From: [Phialemoniopsis] sp. UDSM-2020
Taxonomy: Eukaryota > Ascomycota > Sordariomycetes > Thyridiales > Thyridiaceae
DNA: 64,000 nt
Direction: 5' to 3'
Assembly (NCBI GenBank): GCA_018873225.1
Contig: JAEILZ010000001.1
Location: 7,812,001-7,876,000, forward strand
Part shown: piece after piece, positions 1-10,690 of the stretch
Layout: every line of letters starts with the position of its first letter
Numbering within the stretch: the stretch's first letter is position 1
Notes under the pieces: model-generated
Told to the model about the DNA's origin: nothing
The model's input: the letters and a program-made list of their open reading frames with translations, nothing else
Databases searched by the model: none
Program-made: the position numbers and the translations under genes

Positions 1-279
1 GTTGACGCTGCGGCTTTTTACCATAGTCGTGAAAGCCGGAGCGGTGTTGGAAAATCGCTCGCCTTTGCCACTTTCCGTGGTGATATAGAACTTGGGAGCT
101 CGTCGCTGTCCGTAGGGTTTGGTGATGGGTATCGCACCCGAGTAGTCGTACCGCCGCCGCCATCAGACCCAACTCCGCCTCTACCCGCCATTCGAGGCCG
201 CTCATTGAGTCTTAATAGTCTGTGTAGCAAGCCACAAAAAGAAACCACTCGTCGAGGCTTGTCGTGCAAGTGGCCAGAT

Positions 280-1918
280 ATGGCAGAGGACCAGATTCAC
301 GTGGGCATCGTGGGCGCAGGCATCTCGGGCCTGCGCTGCGCAGACATACTCCTTGCCCGTGGCTTCAAGGTGACCATTCTCGAGGCGAGAGACCGGATAG
401 GGGGCCGTGTAAGTCGCGACCCAGATATGCATCTCGGCGTGATGCTGACTGCTTCCAGATCTGTCAATCCGAGGCCCTGGGCTACACCGTCGACATGTGA
501 GTACAATCCCGGGCTGCCCTGGAACCAACCCACGAAACTGACACTCAACGCACAGCGGCCCAAACTGGATTCACACCTGGGACAGCGGCGAGGTGCACCC
601 CATCTACCACCTCGCCCAGCAGACAGGCACGCCTCTGCACCATTGGAACACCAAGCAGCTGCTCTACGACCCCGACGGCCGGCCCCTGCCGGACGAACTG
701 ACGGACCGCCTGTCAACGCTGCTGTGGGAGGTCATCGAAGAAGCCTTTGAGTACAGCGCCAAGGCTGCCGGTCGAGAGGTAGACGGCGACGAAGGCGCCG
801 AGACGAAGGCGCCCGCACCTTCGACGATTCCCGCAGACCAGTCCCTCTACGACTTTATCGAGAGGCGCGCCACCGAGCTGTTGGAGGACGAGACGGAGAG
901 GCGCCTGCTGGTGCAGATGAGCGAGATGTGGGGCGCGTATGTCGGCGAACCCGTGTGGCGGCAGAGCTTGCGTTTCGCGTGGATGGAGGAGTGCTGTGGC
1001 GGCGAGGAGATGTTTGTTGAGTCCAACTACTCGGCCATCCTGCAGCGCGTCGCGGGCCCGGCCCTCGCTGGCGCGACAGTGCGCCTCGGCACCACGGTCA
1101 CGGGCATCGCCACCTCTCAACGGGACGGGTCCGGCAAGCGCGACGGCGGCGTTTCGGTGTCCACTTCCGACGGTGGCTCGACCGTCTTTGATGAGCTCGT
1201 CGTCACGGCGCCCCTGGGCTGGCTCAAGCGCAACCACGAGCGCGTCTTCTCCCCGCCTCTGCCGCGCCGCCTGTCCTCGGCCATCGACAATCTCGGGCTC
1301 TCCGTCCTCGAGAAGGTCTTCATCACTTTCCCCTCGGCTTTTTGGATCTCCGGGGACGACCCCGGCGAAGACACATTCCCGTCCTACACCAACTGGCTCG
1401 CCCCGGACTACGCGCGCGACACCAACCCGCAGCGCTGGCCCCAGGAGATCTGGAACCTCGCGTCCTTTGCCGCGCCCCACCGCCGGCCGACGATCCTCTT
1501 CTACACCTACGGCGACAGCTCCCGGCACGTCGCGGCGCTCGCCGCCGACAACGCCGGGGACCCGCCGCGGCAGCGCGCGCTGCTCGACGCCTTCTTCCGG
1601 CCCTACTACTCGCGGCTTCCGGGTTACGACGCCGCGTCGCCGGACTGCGCGCCGAGCGCGATCCTGGCGACGGCGTGGCAGCGCGACGAGCTGAGCGGCA
1701 ACGCAAGCTACTGCAACTTCCCCGCGGGGATCGAGGCGGCGGACGAGGACGTGCTGGCGATCCGCGAAGGGTGCGGCGCCGACCGGGCGCTGTGGTTCTG
1801 CGGCGAGCACGCCGCGCCGTTCGAGGAGTGCGGCACGGTGGCCGGGGCGTACCTGAGTGGCGAGGGGGTCGGCAGGCGCATCGCCGAGCTGCACGGGCTG
1901 GCTTCGGAGGGCAAGTGA
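280..1918 (+). CDS. FAD-dependent amine oxidase (polyamine oxidase-like)
   Basis: Model of 509 residues in three exons: 280-408, 459-496 and 556-1918. The joined product has the dinucleotide-binding GAGISG at residues 12-17, followed by LEARDRIGGR. The short second exon joins in frame to the GPNWIH motif typical of flavin amine oxidases. A lysine near residue 309 in LEKVFITFP sits where plant polyamine oxidase carries its active-site lysine, and FCGEH with a GT-AGAYLSGE stretch forms the C-terminal FAD-binding end. The family oxidises primary or secondary amines such as spermine, releasing H2O2. I infer the substrate class only. No signal peptide and no clear peroxisomal C-terminal tripeptide (it ends EGK). 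It stands alone, with no pathway partner nearby. The start is the first ATG in frame with the FAD motif. Confidence 0.9.
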
Positions 1919-2779
1919 AAAGGGGCGTGGGGGTGGCCGAGGGGGGGCTTGGATGTTGAGCACGGCGAGCGGGATTCAATAGCGTATGACGGGCATGCAT
2001 TGTATGAACATGACTACATCACATTAGACAGACAGGATCGGCCTGCCTCTTTAATCATCTGCAAGCCTCTAGTTCCAATATGCTTACACGGACCACCTAG
2101 GGCGTCAAGATGAAGACAGCGACCTGCACGCCCAAAAGACACCATGCTGTCAGCCCAAGCTACGACAAGTTGTCTGAGAAACCCGAACCACTTTTGGTGA
2201 CCGCCCCCCTCAACTGAACATAAAGCGAGAGCAGACGGTACCAAACCTGCGAGGAAATCAGTCACAGATACAAAGGAGGGAAGGACCTTTCTTGAATGCC
2301 TACAGAGTGTAATCGTTTGTATCATGTTACACCGGGAGAGAGAACGCAGCTCTGCTTGATGCCATTGCATCAGGCGCAGGTAAAGAACCAGGATATCCCA
2401 TGAGATGTGCGACATGCTGAACAGGCCAAATGGGTGCAGATTCCTTTTGCTGAAATTGTGTGCCATGCGGACTGCCTACCAATGAATGCTTTACCTTGTC
2501 GCTCACTATTGTTGCGATATTCATCATGAAAGGGGGAGACAAGGAGAGACTGAATATGCAGTCGAGTCGATGCTACAAATTGTCAGTCACTTATAGCAAG
2601 TACAGCGCCATTTGGTTCCAGGAAACAACACAACGCAACACCAACAACGCAGCACTGAGTCAATCTCAGCATTTCATCTAGTTGACTGGGAAATTGCAGA
2701 GGGAAGCCATTGGTTTCATTTACGTGCTTTGGCTATTCAAGGTTCGGTCTCCCTTGCCTAACGCGTCCCCAACCGCCAT
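1919..2779. other. Intergenic spacer, convergent genes
   Basis: This 861-base gap lies between the stop of the amine oxidase and the stop of the secreted NTF2-like gene, so it should hold both 3' untranslated regions. The open frames in it are short and have no recognisable protein character. I see no repeat, RNA gene or mobile element. Confidence 0.6.
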
Positions 2780-3286
2780 TCAGCCCTCCCAGGTGTAGTT
2801 GCCGCCCATGTCGAGCAGCCAGGTCAGCGAGTTGAACTCGACGTCGATGACCTTGATCTGCCAGACGCCCGCGTTCTTGACGTTGGTGAGGATGGTGATG
2901 CCCTTGCTCGGCTGCATGGCCTCGCCAAAGGTGGCGTGCCAGCGCACGACGACGACGTCGCAGTCGACGGCGGCGATGGAGTCGATGACGACGGGGAAGG
3001 GCGGGTTGCTCAGCTGCGCCTCCATGAAGATCTCCTTGGTCGCAAACGTCGGCCCGCCCAGCGGCTGGTTGAGGAACGAGTTGATGCTGTCCGAGTTGTC
3101 GACAAAGTCGGGCGCGCAATATTTTTCGCAGTCCTCGGGCTTGTACTCGGCGATGAGTCGCCGGTAGATCTCGACAATGTCGGCCGCCTCGTCGCGTGTC
3201 AGGCACTCCTTGTCCTCGCGGGCGGCGACCAGCGGTGAGGCTAGTGCTGTGCTGGCGAGCGCGAGGAGGGCGTTGGTGAACTTCAT
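2780..3286 (-). CDS. Small secreted NTF2-like (SnoaL-like) protein
   Basis: A single exon of 168 residues. The N-terminus (MKFTNALLALASTALA, then SPLVAA) is a textbook secretion signal with likely cleavage after about residue 17-22. The mature part has the alpha+beta character of the NTF2/SnoaL superfamily: an early helix (AADIVEIYRRLIAEY), a DF-D motif, and alternating strands ending in GVWQIKVIDVEFNSLTWLLDMGG. Four cysteines remain after the signal (in KECLT, EDCEKYC and VDCDV), so two disulfides are possible. NTF2-like folds serve as enzymes, binding domains or scaffolds, so no reaction can be assigned. A TATA-like box lies about 100 bases upstream. The protein could be a cell-wall or host-interaction protein, but that is speculation. 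Confidence 0.8.
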   Translation of the reverse strand: MKFTNALLALASTALASPLVAAREDKECLTRDEAADIVEIYRRLIAEYKPEDCEKYCAPDFVDNSDSINSFLNQPLGGPTFATKEIFMEAQLSNPPFPVVIDSIAAVDCDVVVVRWHATFGEAMQPSKGITILTNVKNAGVWQIKVIDVEFNSLTWLLDMGGNYTWEG

Positions 3287-3385
3287 CTTGGTTGCGAGGT
3301 GCTGGTCTGTTTGCTCAATCTGGTGCGGGATGAGGATCTTTGATCTGTCGTGGACTGCTCGAGCCAGAGCGAGTCTCTGTCCATC

Positions 3386-3393
3386 TTTTTATA
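3386..3393 (-). promoter_or_regulatory. TATA-like box of the secreted NTF2-like gene
   Basis: On the minus strand the sequence reads TATAAAAA, about 100 bases upstream of the ATG of the secreted protein gene. Spacing and sequence fit a core promoter of a strongly expressed or inducible gene. This is inference from sequence only. Confidence 0.5.
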
Positions 3394-4575
3394 TCCCATC
3401 GTTCCTTACCACTCGGCACGTCCGGTCCTCGAGTGCTGTATTATGAAGCTTCCCTCGAAGCTTCAACGATCCCGATTTATCCAGGAACCCAGCGCAGAGC
3501 CCAAGACCGCAGAAATTGATAATCCCAATTTATCCAGGCCAACTCCGGTGAGCTTGCAAATTGCAGCTCGCCGGACGTCCGAAGATCTCATATCACCAAA
3601 GAGTGATCCGTCCTCTCGGTGCTCTTGGCTGCGAGCGCGGCATCTCCTGCCTAGCTTGCGTCTGCAGCAATCAGGCGAGGTACCGACGCGCATGCTCGTC
3701 TAGCATCCCAGGTGTGGTCCAGATGGAGATGGTGCAGTGGGATGGGGGACCATATGCCGCGGGAAGGCAAGGAGGAGGTGACTCCAAAATTAGACCATGA
3801 GGCTCAATGTAGATTGGGGAGTGCTGCGGGGACTTGTTCGTCCGGCACAGCTCAAGCTGGACCGTCGTCGAGGTCAGGCCTTACATGAGTTTTGCTTCCT
3901 ATTACGATAAGCTGGAGATGAAGGCTTGCCCTCTCCAACATCGTTTCAACCCAGACATGGCCCTTCGGGGCTTGGATAAGATGACATGCCAGGTGCCCAA
4001 ATTATTATTGCTGTAGAATTCTACTAGAAATCAGCTGTATAAACATCTGCTTGACGAGAGGAGCCAACAAAACGAATGATGCTGGCCAACAAACATGGTC
4101 CGACGCAGACAACGTCTTCAAGCAGGTCAATGTGAAGTCAATGGCGTAAGTACCTTACTTGGACGCCCGCTCGGGCTTTCCTTTCGTGGCCTTGCCTGAA
4201 AGCTCATTCTTCACCATTCTTACCTCACTGCCTGCCCCTCGTGACTTCTTTGAAAAAGTAGCTGGTTGTACTTCAGTGCTGAAGAAAAGGCCAGACCACC
4301 ACCGCCCCGCAGCGTACAAACGCGTTGCCGCCAAAAAAGAAATGACGTGCCCCGTTCTAACCCCAAGCTTCCTCCAATACACCTCAATGCTTCCACACCG
4401 ACCCCAAAACCCACCTGGCACCAGACGTTATCAACCAATTACCAGAGCTCCCCAGGCCTGTCGTTTGCAGCACAATCACCGCCCCTCCAAGCCGAAAAAA
4501 GGATATATACATATATATATATAAAGGGCGTTTGCAGAGAGATAAAACAACTTGCTTTCCCAGAAACACCGAACC
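3394..4575. other. Intergenic region between divergent promoters
   Basis: About 1.2 kb between the start of the secreted NTF2-like gene (-) and the start of APQ12 (+). It should hold both promoters. All open frames are short and lack family character. Apart from the two TATA-like boxes listed separately I see nothing definite in it. Confidence 0.5.
4502..4525 (+). promoter_or_regulatory. TATA-rich alternating AT tract upstream of APQ12
   Basis: An alternating TA tract runs into TATATAAAG about 50-55 bases before the APQ12 start codon. It could serve as a TATA element. It is also a simple AT repeat, so the promoter role is tentative. Confidence 0.4.
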
Positions 4576-5197
4576 ATGGACGTTGCTGACCTGTGGATGC
4601 TCGAATACCTGCCAGGTACGCGTTCTGAACGTGCCCCATCCCTCCCTTTCCATCACACAAACGGGGTCTCATCTCGCCATTCTCCAAGTCGACTGACCAG
4701 AAAACGCAACAGGCTTCCTCCCGGACCCCCTCCCGCAACTCCTCCACGAGCACATCCTCCACCCGCACGCGCCGCTCCAGATCCTCAAGCGCAAGACGAT
4801 GCATCTCCTCGCGCGCCTCTTCAACGCGGCCTACCCCTTCCTCTCCCCCGTGGCGGACCGCCTCGCCCGCGCGCTGCACGATAGCCCGGACGTCGTCGTC
4901 CTCGGCTTCCTACTGGTCTTTCTGGTCGTGCTGCTGCAGGTCCTGCTCTACGTCCGCCGCCTCGTGGCGTGGGGGGTGCGGATCGCCTTCCGGCTCGCGT
5001 TCTGGGCCGTCATCGTCGCGCTGGGCGCCGTCGTGTGGAGGCGCGGGTTCGAGACGAGCATGCGCGACGCCGTCGTGCTGGGCGGCAAGGTGGCCGGCTA
5101 CGCGGCCGCCATCGGCGACGTGTGGATGAACGAGTACAGACGTTACGAGGCGCAAGCGCAGCAGGGCGGCCAGGCCGGCGCGCGGAGGCACCGGTAG
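4576..5197 (+). CDS. APQ12: Nuclear pore assembly/nuclear envelope protein Apq12
   Basis: Model of 174 residues in two exons, 4576-4615 and 4713-5197. The first exon gives MDVADLWMLEYLP and joins in frame to GFLPDPLPQLL. Two adjacent hydrophobic spans follow at about residues 70-92 (VVVLGFLLVFLVVLLQVLLY) and 97-117, separated by a short basic turn. After them comes an amphipathic stretch ending GKVAGYAAAIGDVWMNEY. This hairpin layout and length match the fungal Apq12 family, integral membrane proteins of the ER and nuclear envelope that work with Brr6 and Brl1 in nuclear pore biogenesis and lipid homeostasis. The C-terminal tail is basic and disordered. The neighbouring GPN3 gene is convergent, with 281 bases between the stop codons. 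Family assignment is by overall pattern rather than by a catalytic motif. Confidence 0.8.
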
Positions 5198-5478
5198 AGA
5201 TGGTGGGTTGATGTTGGGGGGAGGGTGATGTTGTGACCGAGAGAAATTGTGTCGCCCACAGTGTCTTACGAGGAGTCCACGAGGCACATAACAATAACAA
5301 AAAGGGATGACACACGCAAGCCGAGCATGGGAAATGGTTCTATCAGATTCAAAGCTATTTTCCCTGGCACCTACGCAGGACCACCGTCTAGACCGAACCC
5401 AACGCCGACGCTATGCAAACAAACTACGACAGGATGGCACTTCTCTCGGCACAATCCATGATACCGGCCAATCATCCC

Positions 5479-6456
5479 TTACTCTTCCTGCTCCTCAAAC
5501 TCATCATCCTTCAATTCCCTCGGCTCCTGGGCCTCGTGGTACTGGATACAGTCGTCGATATAGCTCAGGATGGCGCCGACGCTCTCCTCGTCCGAGGCGT
5601 CGAGCTTGAGGTAACTGACCATGCTGAAGCTCTCGATGAGGCCCGCGACAGCCCGATTCAGCCGGCGGAAGCTCGAGCCCTTCATGATGGCGTCGCGCTG
5701 CTGGGGATCCGTCATGTCATCGTCGCCGATGTTCTCGCCCTCGGCCCTGCGCCGCGCCACCTCGGCCGGATCGTCGTCGAGCAGGGCGACGTCCGGTGTC
5801 AGAAACTTTTTGAGGTCCTTGCGCTTGACCTGGCCCTTGACGAGGTCCATCTTGGACAGCACGTTGAGGTGGGGGATCTCGAGCATGATCATGGCGCTCA
5901 TGGCGCTCAGGGTGCCGGCGAAGAACTTGGCGCGGTCGACGACAAAGGTGGCCTCGAGCAGGTAGGCGGCGCAGAGGCGGATGTCGAGGGCGCCGGCCTG
6001 GGTCAGGAACTTGACGAGGGCGGGCAGGATGGGGACGTGGGTGTAGAGCTCGATCTGGCCGGGCATGTCAAAGATGATGAGGTACTCCTCGGTCAGGGAG
6101 TCGAGCGACTCTGTAAGAAAGTCGAGGTTTTCCATGAGGAACTCGAAGCAGTAGATGAGGCCGCCGTTGGGGCCAAGGCCCATCTCCTCCATGACATCCT
6201 CAAGCGAGATGAGGTCCTTGATGTCGAGGTCGGGCTGGTGCTCAAAAGACTCGGCGGCGGGGTCGAGGTTGACGTAGAAGGCGGAGCGGCGGTTGAGGTT
6301 GAGATGGGTGATGAGGGAGGCGGAAAAGGTGGACTAGTAACCAGGTGAAAAAAATATCAGCATCTCTTGCTCATCGTGACTCAAAAGGTGACAACTTCAA
6401 GTGCTCACCTTGCCCGCCCCTGCCGGGCCCATGACCATGACCCCAAACTTGCTCAT
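5479..6456 (-). CDS. GPN3: GPN-loop GTPase 3
   Basis: Model of 300 residues in two exons, 6409-6456 (first) and 5479-6333. The intron splits the P-loop GPAGAGK|ST at residues 10-18. The diagnostic Gly-Pro-Asn loop is at residues 70-72 (GLGPNGG), the G3 motif DMPGQIE at 105-111, and an SKMD guanine-specificity motif follows. The ending is rich in acidic residues. GPN1, GPN2 and GPN3 are cytoplasmic GTPases that dimerise and help assemble RNA polymerase II and import it into the nucleus. I chose GPN3 over GPN2 from the LIIFDMPGQIELYTH, SAMSAMIMLEIPHLN and SDEESV segments and the length. A divergent gene, S-adenosylmethionine synthetase, starts 1.5 kb away. Confidence 0.92.
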
Positions 6457-7458
6457 GTTGTAAGACTAGTGCAAACGCGACAAGGTTGGTGAGAATGCCT
6501 GGTCGAGCTGGGAGGGAACGTCAAGCTGCAATGAGCGTCACAAATCGATGATAACAAATTGTGCTTAGTCAGTTTTCTTATCGATAAGCCGATGCACGAT
6601 AAGACAAATCAATGGTTGATTTCTGCCAAGCATCAGTCATCCAAGGCCTCAGTCTTCCCCAACGTAGAGAGGCATGTAAGGTTTCGCCGGATCAAAGATA
6701 TCAAGGCCAGCACGAAGGGACGAGACAACAGCCGAAGAGGGGACGAATCTTGATGCCCCGCCTGTGGACCGGGCTTACCGGGTCGGGCAAGGCGCCAGCG
6801 CAGCATTGGACGGTTCGATAGGTTGGCGCCAGGGGAGGATCCCATCATCCCTACAACGGCGGGGCGCCGTGCACGCACTGCTAAACCGAGCGAGCACTTG
6901 GAGCGGCAGAAAAAAAAGAGCAAGACCCCTCCATCCAAGCGATACGGCGGTGAAAATTGGATGGCGCTTTGACGACATTTTCACGGGCTGGATTGGGTCA
7001 CTCAACCATAGCTATGGCGCAATCGCTCGCCTCTTGCTGAGAGGTTCTCCCAGCCGTTCAAGCTTCGGGAATCGGGGCGGTGGAGGGGTATCGAGTACCC
7101 GCGTTCCCTCCGGGTCCTCGGCGACGGATGCATGTACAAGCTACCTACTAGACTCGGCTCTGTAACCGTATCGCTGTGTCGCTCTGCTGCACGTTTTCCT
7201 TTCTCAATTGCGTAGAAACAGATAGACCCTTCCAAGCACAGGCTGGTTGTGTGTAGCACGCGGCCACTAGTTGCCGGGGTTGTGCGTCGCTGTCTTACGG
7301 GTGCCGAAGATGGAGAGCACGGTGCAACGAGAAAAATAACTCTCCGAGCACGCCTTCCATCGCCGTTGTGAAGGAAGATTGGAAAGGGCCAGAGAGAGGT
7401 ACCTGGATGAGGAAAGGGCCATAGGACAGTGACATGGCACATAAGCACGTAAGCAATG
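6457..7458. other. Intergenic region between GPN3 and SAM synthetase
   Basis: About 1 kb of non-coding sequence shared by two divergent promoters. Open frames are short and composition-driven, with no recognisable domains. No repeat or RNA gene was seen. Confidence 0.55.
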
Positions 7459-7968
7459 CACGCGAAATAGAGAGCACTTAAGCGCATCAGGGTCAAGTAG
7501 GATCTAAGTCAATACAAAAAAGAAACCCCCAGAAAAAAACTCCCGAACAGCGAGTTCTCCTGCCAGTCCCCAAGAAAAGTCGGTCAGTCTCCTCTGTCTC
7601 AGTCCCTAGGTACAATATTCTTGGGTTGTCACTCCCTCCAAACAATCCATTCCCCCCGTCCCACTAATAAATCTGACTACTTCTCCCACCCGCATTCCGA
7701 CAGCTGTCTCCTTCTTCCCTCTCCTCTTTCTTTCCCATCCCTCTCTTTTCTCGCTCTCTCCAATCTCCCATTGCCAGTCGGTTCCTGTCCGTCTGCTTCA
7801 TTCTAGGTTTGTATTCTCCTTGTCCGCGCAAGCAATCCCACGAGAAACGTGTTTCTGACCCTTCTCTTCCTCGTAGATTGCCGCAAATCTTATCGATTGC
7901 CTCACCCCTCCATCGGCTAGTTTTTCCCGCATACCCTTTCTCTCCCCTCCCCAACAAAACCATTCACA
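7459..7968 (+). promoter_or_regulatory. ATG-free, pyrimidine-rich leader of SAM synthetase
   Basis: No ATG occurs on the plus strand in the 510 bases before the start codon. From about 7560 the sequence becomes strongly pyrimidine rich (runs of CT, such as 7708-7770). This fits a long, efficiently scanned 5' untranslated region and core promoter of a highly expressed gene. A possible leader intron (GTTTGT near 7807 to a TAG near 7876) can be drawn but is weak. Confidence 0.5.
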
Positions 7969-9318
7969 ATGGCCTCCAACGGTACCGCCGTCCACGCCGA
8001 CCAGGCTGCCTGGCGACACTACAACGAGGGAACTTTCCTGTTCACCGTAAGGCACTGTCACGCGAATCTACTTTACAGAGAGGCACTGTCATGCTAACCA
8101 AGACAACAGTCCGAGTCTGTCGGTGAGGGTCACCCCGACAAGATTGCCGACCAGGTCTCGGATGCCATTCTCGATGCCTGCCTGGCCGAGGACCCCCTCT
8201 CCAAGGTCGCCTGCGAGACGGCCACCAAGACCGGCATGATCATGGTCTTTGGCGAGATCACCACCAAGACCAAGCTCGACTACCAGAAGGTCGTCCGCAA
8301 CGCCATCAAGGACATTGGCTACGATGACTCGGCCAAGGGCTTCGACTACAAGACGTGCAACCTGCTTGTCGCCATTGAGGAGCAGTCGCCCGATATCGCC
8401 CAGGGTCTGCACTACGAGAAGGCCCTCGAGGAGCTCGGTGCTGGTGACCAGGGTATCATGTTTGGCTATGCCACCGACGAGACCCCCGAGCTGTTCCCCC
8501 TGACTCTGCTGCTCGCCCACAAGCTCAACGCCGCCATGTCGGCTGCCCGCCGTGACGGCAGCCTGCCCTGGCTCCGCCCCGACACCAAGACTCAGGTCAC
8601 CATCGAGTACAAGCACGACTCTGGTGCCGTCGTCCCCGTCCGCGTTCACACCGTCGTTGTCTCGGCCCAGCACAGCGAGGACATCACCACCGAGCAGCTC
8701 CGCAAGGAGATCCTCGACAAGATCATCAAGAAGGTCATCCCCGCCAAGTACCTCGACGACAACACCATCTACCACGTAAGTTTTAGCCCCTCTCTCCCTT
8801 GACTCGAACTACGTCCGAACTTCTCCGAACCACGTGATGGCTGACTCTGGCTACAGATCCAACCCTCTGGACTCTTCATTATCGGTGGTCCCCAGGGTGA
8901 CGCTGGTCTGACCGGCCGCAAGATCATCGTCGACACGTACGGTGGCTGGGGTGCCCACGGTGGTGGTGCCTTCTCCGGCAAGGACTTCTCCAAGGTCGAC
9001 CGCTCCGCCGCCTACCTGGCCCGCTGGATCGCCAAGTCGCTCGTCGCCGCCGGCCTGGCCCGCCGCGCCCTGGTGCAGCTGTCGTACGCTATCGGTGTCG
9101 CCGAGCCCCTGTCCCTCTTTGTCGACACGTACGGCACCTCGGAGAAGAACTCGGACGAGCTGGTCAAGATCATCCGCGCCAACTTTGACATGCGCCCCGG
9201 TGTCATCGTCAAGGAGCTCGACCTGGCCAAGCCCATCTACTTCCAGACGGCCAAGAACGGCCACTTTGGCACCAACCAGAGCTTTAGCTGGGAGAAGCCC
9301 AAGCCCCTCAAGTACTAA
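7969..9318 (+). CDS. SAM1: S-adenosylmethionine synthetase
   Basis: Model of 401 residues in three exons: 7969-8046, 8110-8775 and 8857-9318. It makes S-adenosylmethionine from methionine and ATP in the cytosol, feeding methylation and polyamine synthesis. The signature [11 protein letters not shown] lies at residues 27-37, directly after the first intron. The pyrophosphate-binding GGGAFSGKD is at 283-291, after [12 protein letters not shown]. Length is normal for a fungal enzyme. The gene uses C-ending codons heavily, as highly expressed fungal genes do. Only one copy is seen here, so the yeast symbols SAM1/SAM2 and Neurospora eth-1 apply only as orthologues. The start fits an initiator context (CACAATGGC) and opens the only long upstream frame. 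Confidence 0.97.
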
Positions 9319-9463
9319 GCGTCGCCTTCGTGTGTGATGCCTGGGAACACGTAGCGAGAGATTCAACGTCTCCTCGCGCAAATCAACGTCTCACGACTTT
9401 AGAAGAAAAAAAGCTATCACGAATCATGTTCTAATTTTATCCGCACATCACGGACGGGCAAAG

Positions 9464-9469
9464 AATAAA
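9464..9469 (+). terminator. Candidate polyadenylation signal of SAM synthetase
   Basis: An exact AATAAA lies about 145 bases after the stop codon, in an AT-rich stretch. Fungal polyadenylation signals are loose, so this is only the best candidate seen. Confidence 0.4.
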
Positions 9470-10690
9470 GGCGTACGGTTTCAACAATCCTGGTTCTGGG
9501 AGAAATAATATATCCAACTCTTTTCATATCATTTTTGTTTGCTTTGTTTCCTTTTACTGTCACATGTCTGGGGGCTGTCTCAGCCTTCCTGAAACCTTTC
9601 TGGGCGGTGCGGTATGTCGCTCGAATTCTGCCTACTCATCCCTTGCTTCGAGCTGGGATGGGCAGCGCTCCAACCACAAAAAGGGGGAGGGATGCTGGCG
9701 TCTTTCAACAAAGACAATGTCTTGCATTGGGAGGGATGTTGCAAACGAAACCCTCGAAACTTTTCACTGCATACTTTTTCTTCTCGAGATACCATTCGGA
9801 ACCGGAAAGAATTACAGCATCTACACATCGGCGTTATAACACACATTGATCTTTGGGAGAGCGATTACAAAAAAGAACTTCAACATCTTTTTGACCTCTG
9901 TTTTCCCGAACTCTGAAGCCGATGCACGACTTGCAACATCAAAGATCTCTCAAAGCTTCGGAGAAGGGATGGGGAGACGGGTATTGGCCGGTGGCCGTCT
10001 TGGTCCTTGCAAAAGGGCAGACGCCACATGGATTTGGGAAGGGACGCAACCTACTCTTGGCGTCTGCTGTTGCTATCTAGGCACAGATACATCTGGTAGA
10101 TAGGCACACAAAATCCAAATAAAGCGGACGAGGACCGCATTACGCGGGCTTCGCGAGTGTTTGCCGCTCATCTAGTTGCCACATGCCATAACTCTGTGTG
10201 ATCTTCATGCCCAGCTTGGGCCTGGTTTCACTTCTCGTCTTTTGCTGGGTGGAACGGTCTCGACGCGTAAACATTTCCAATCCTTTCATCTTGTGACATG
10301 CTCCGTGCTCATGGCATGGAACAATTGAGGAGAAAGATTCATGAAGAAAGTGGAAATACAAGGACGAAGGAGGTTGTGTGTATGTGCACGTTTGGAATCG
10401 TAGGGTATCGAAGCTAAAAACAGCTATCTACAAGTAAACGCAATCCGCTCGTAGAGACAACAATCCCCCTTGCCACCGCCAGTCCCGTCTGTTAGGCAAG
10501 GCGGACGAATAATAGAAGAAGATAGAATAGTATGTGACAAGAATATTAGAAAATAAGACATGTTGACGACAGCGCCTCCCAGGAGCTGCGGCCATGAGAA
10601 GAAATGGACATTAACGTTCATCTTTTGCTCTTGATAGCTTCTCCCCCTTTTCTCCTTCCTCCCCCTTGTTTCTTCTTCTTCACGCCTCCT
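9470..10690. other. Intergenic spacer, convergent genes
   Basis: About 1.2 kb between the end of the SAM synthetase transcript and the stop of the 1001-residue gene on the other strand. Short open frames here have no domain character. No repeats or RNA genes were recognised. Confidence 0.55.

Noticed and set aside
713..1963. A 416-codon minus-strand open frame
   Set aside because: It is antisense to the amine oxidase and is composed of Arg, Ala, Gly and Pro with no domain. The plus-strand gene has the FAD motifs.
4576..5197. Apq12 as a signal-peptide or generic two-span protein of unknown family
   Set aside because: The combination of hairpin spacing, length and the start LEYLPGFLPDPLPQ fits Apq12 better than a generic membrane protein.
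5413..6348. A 311-codon open frame on the plus strand
   Set aside because: It is antisense to GPN3, whose P-loop, GPN and DxPGQ motifs are clear. Its composition (Val/Leu/Gly/Asp/His) is what a reversed GC-rich gene gives.
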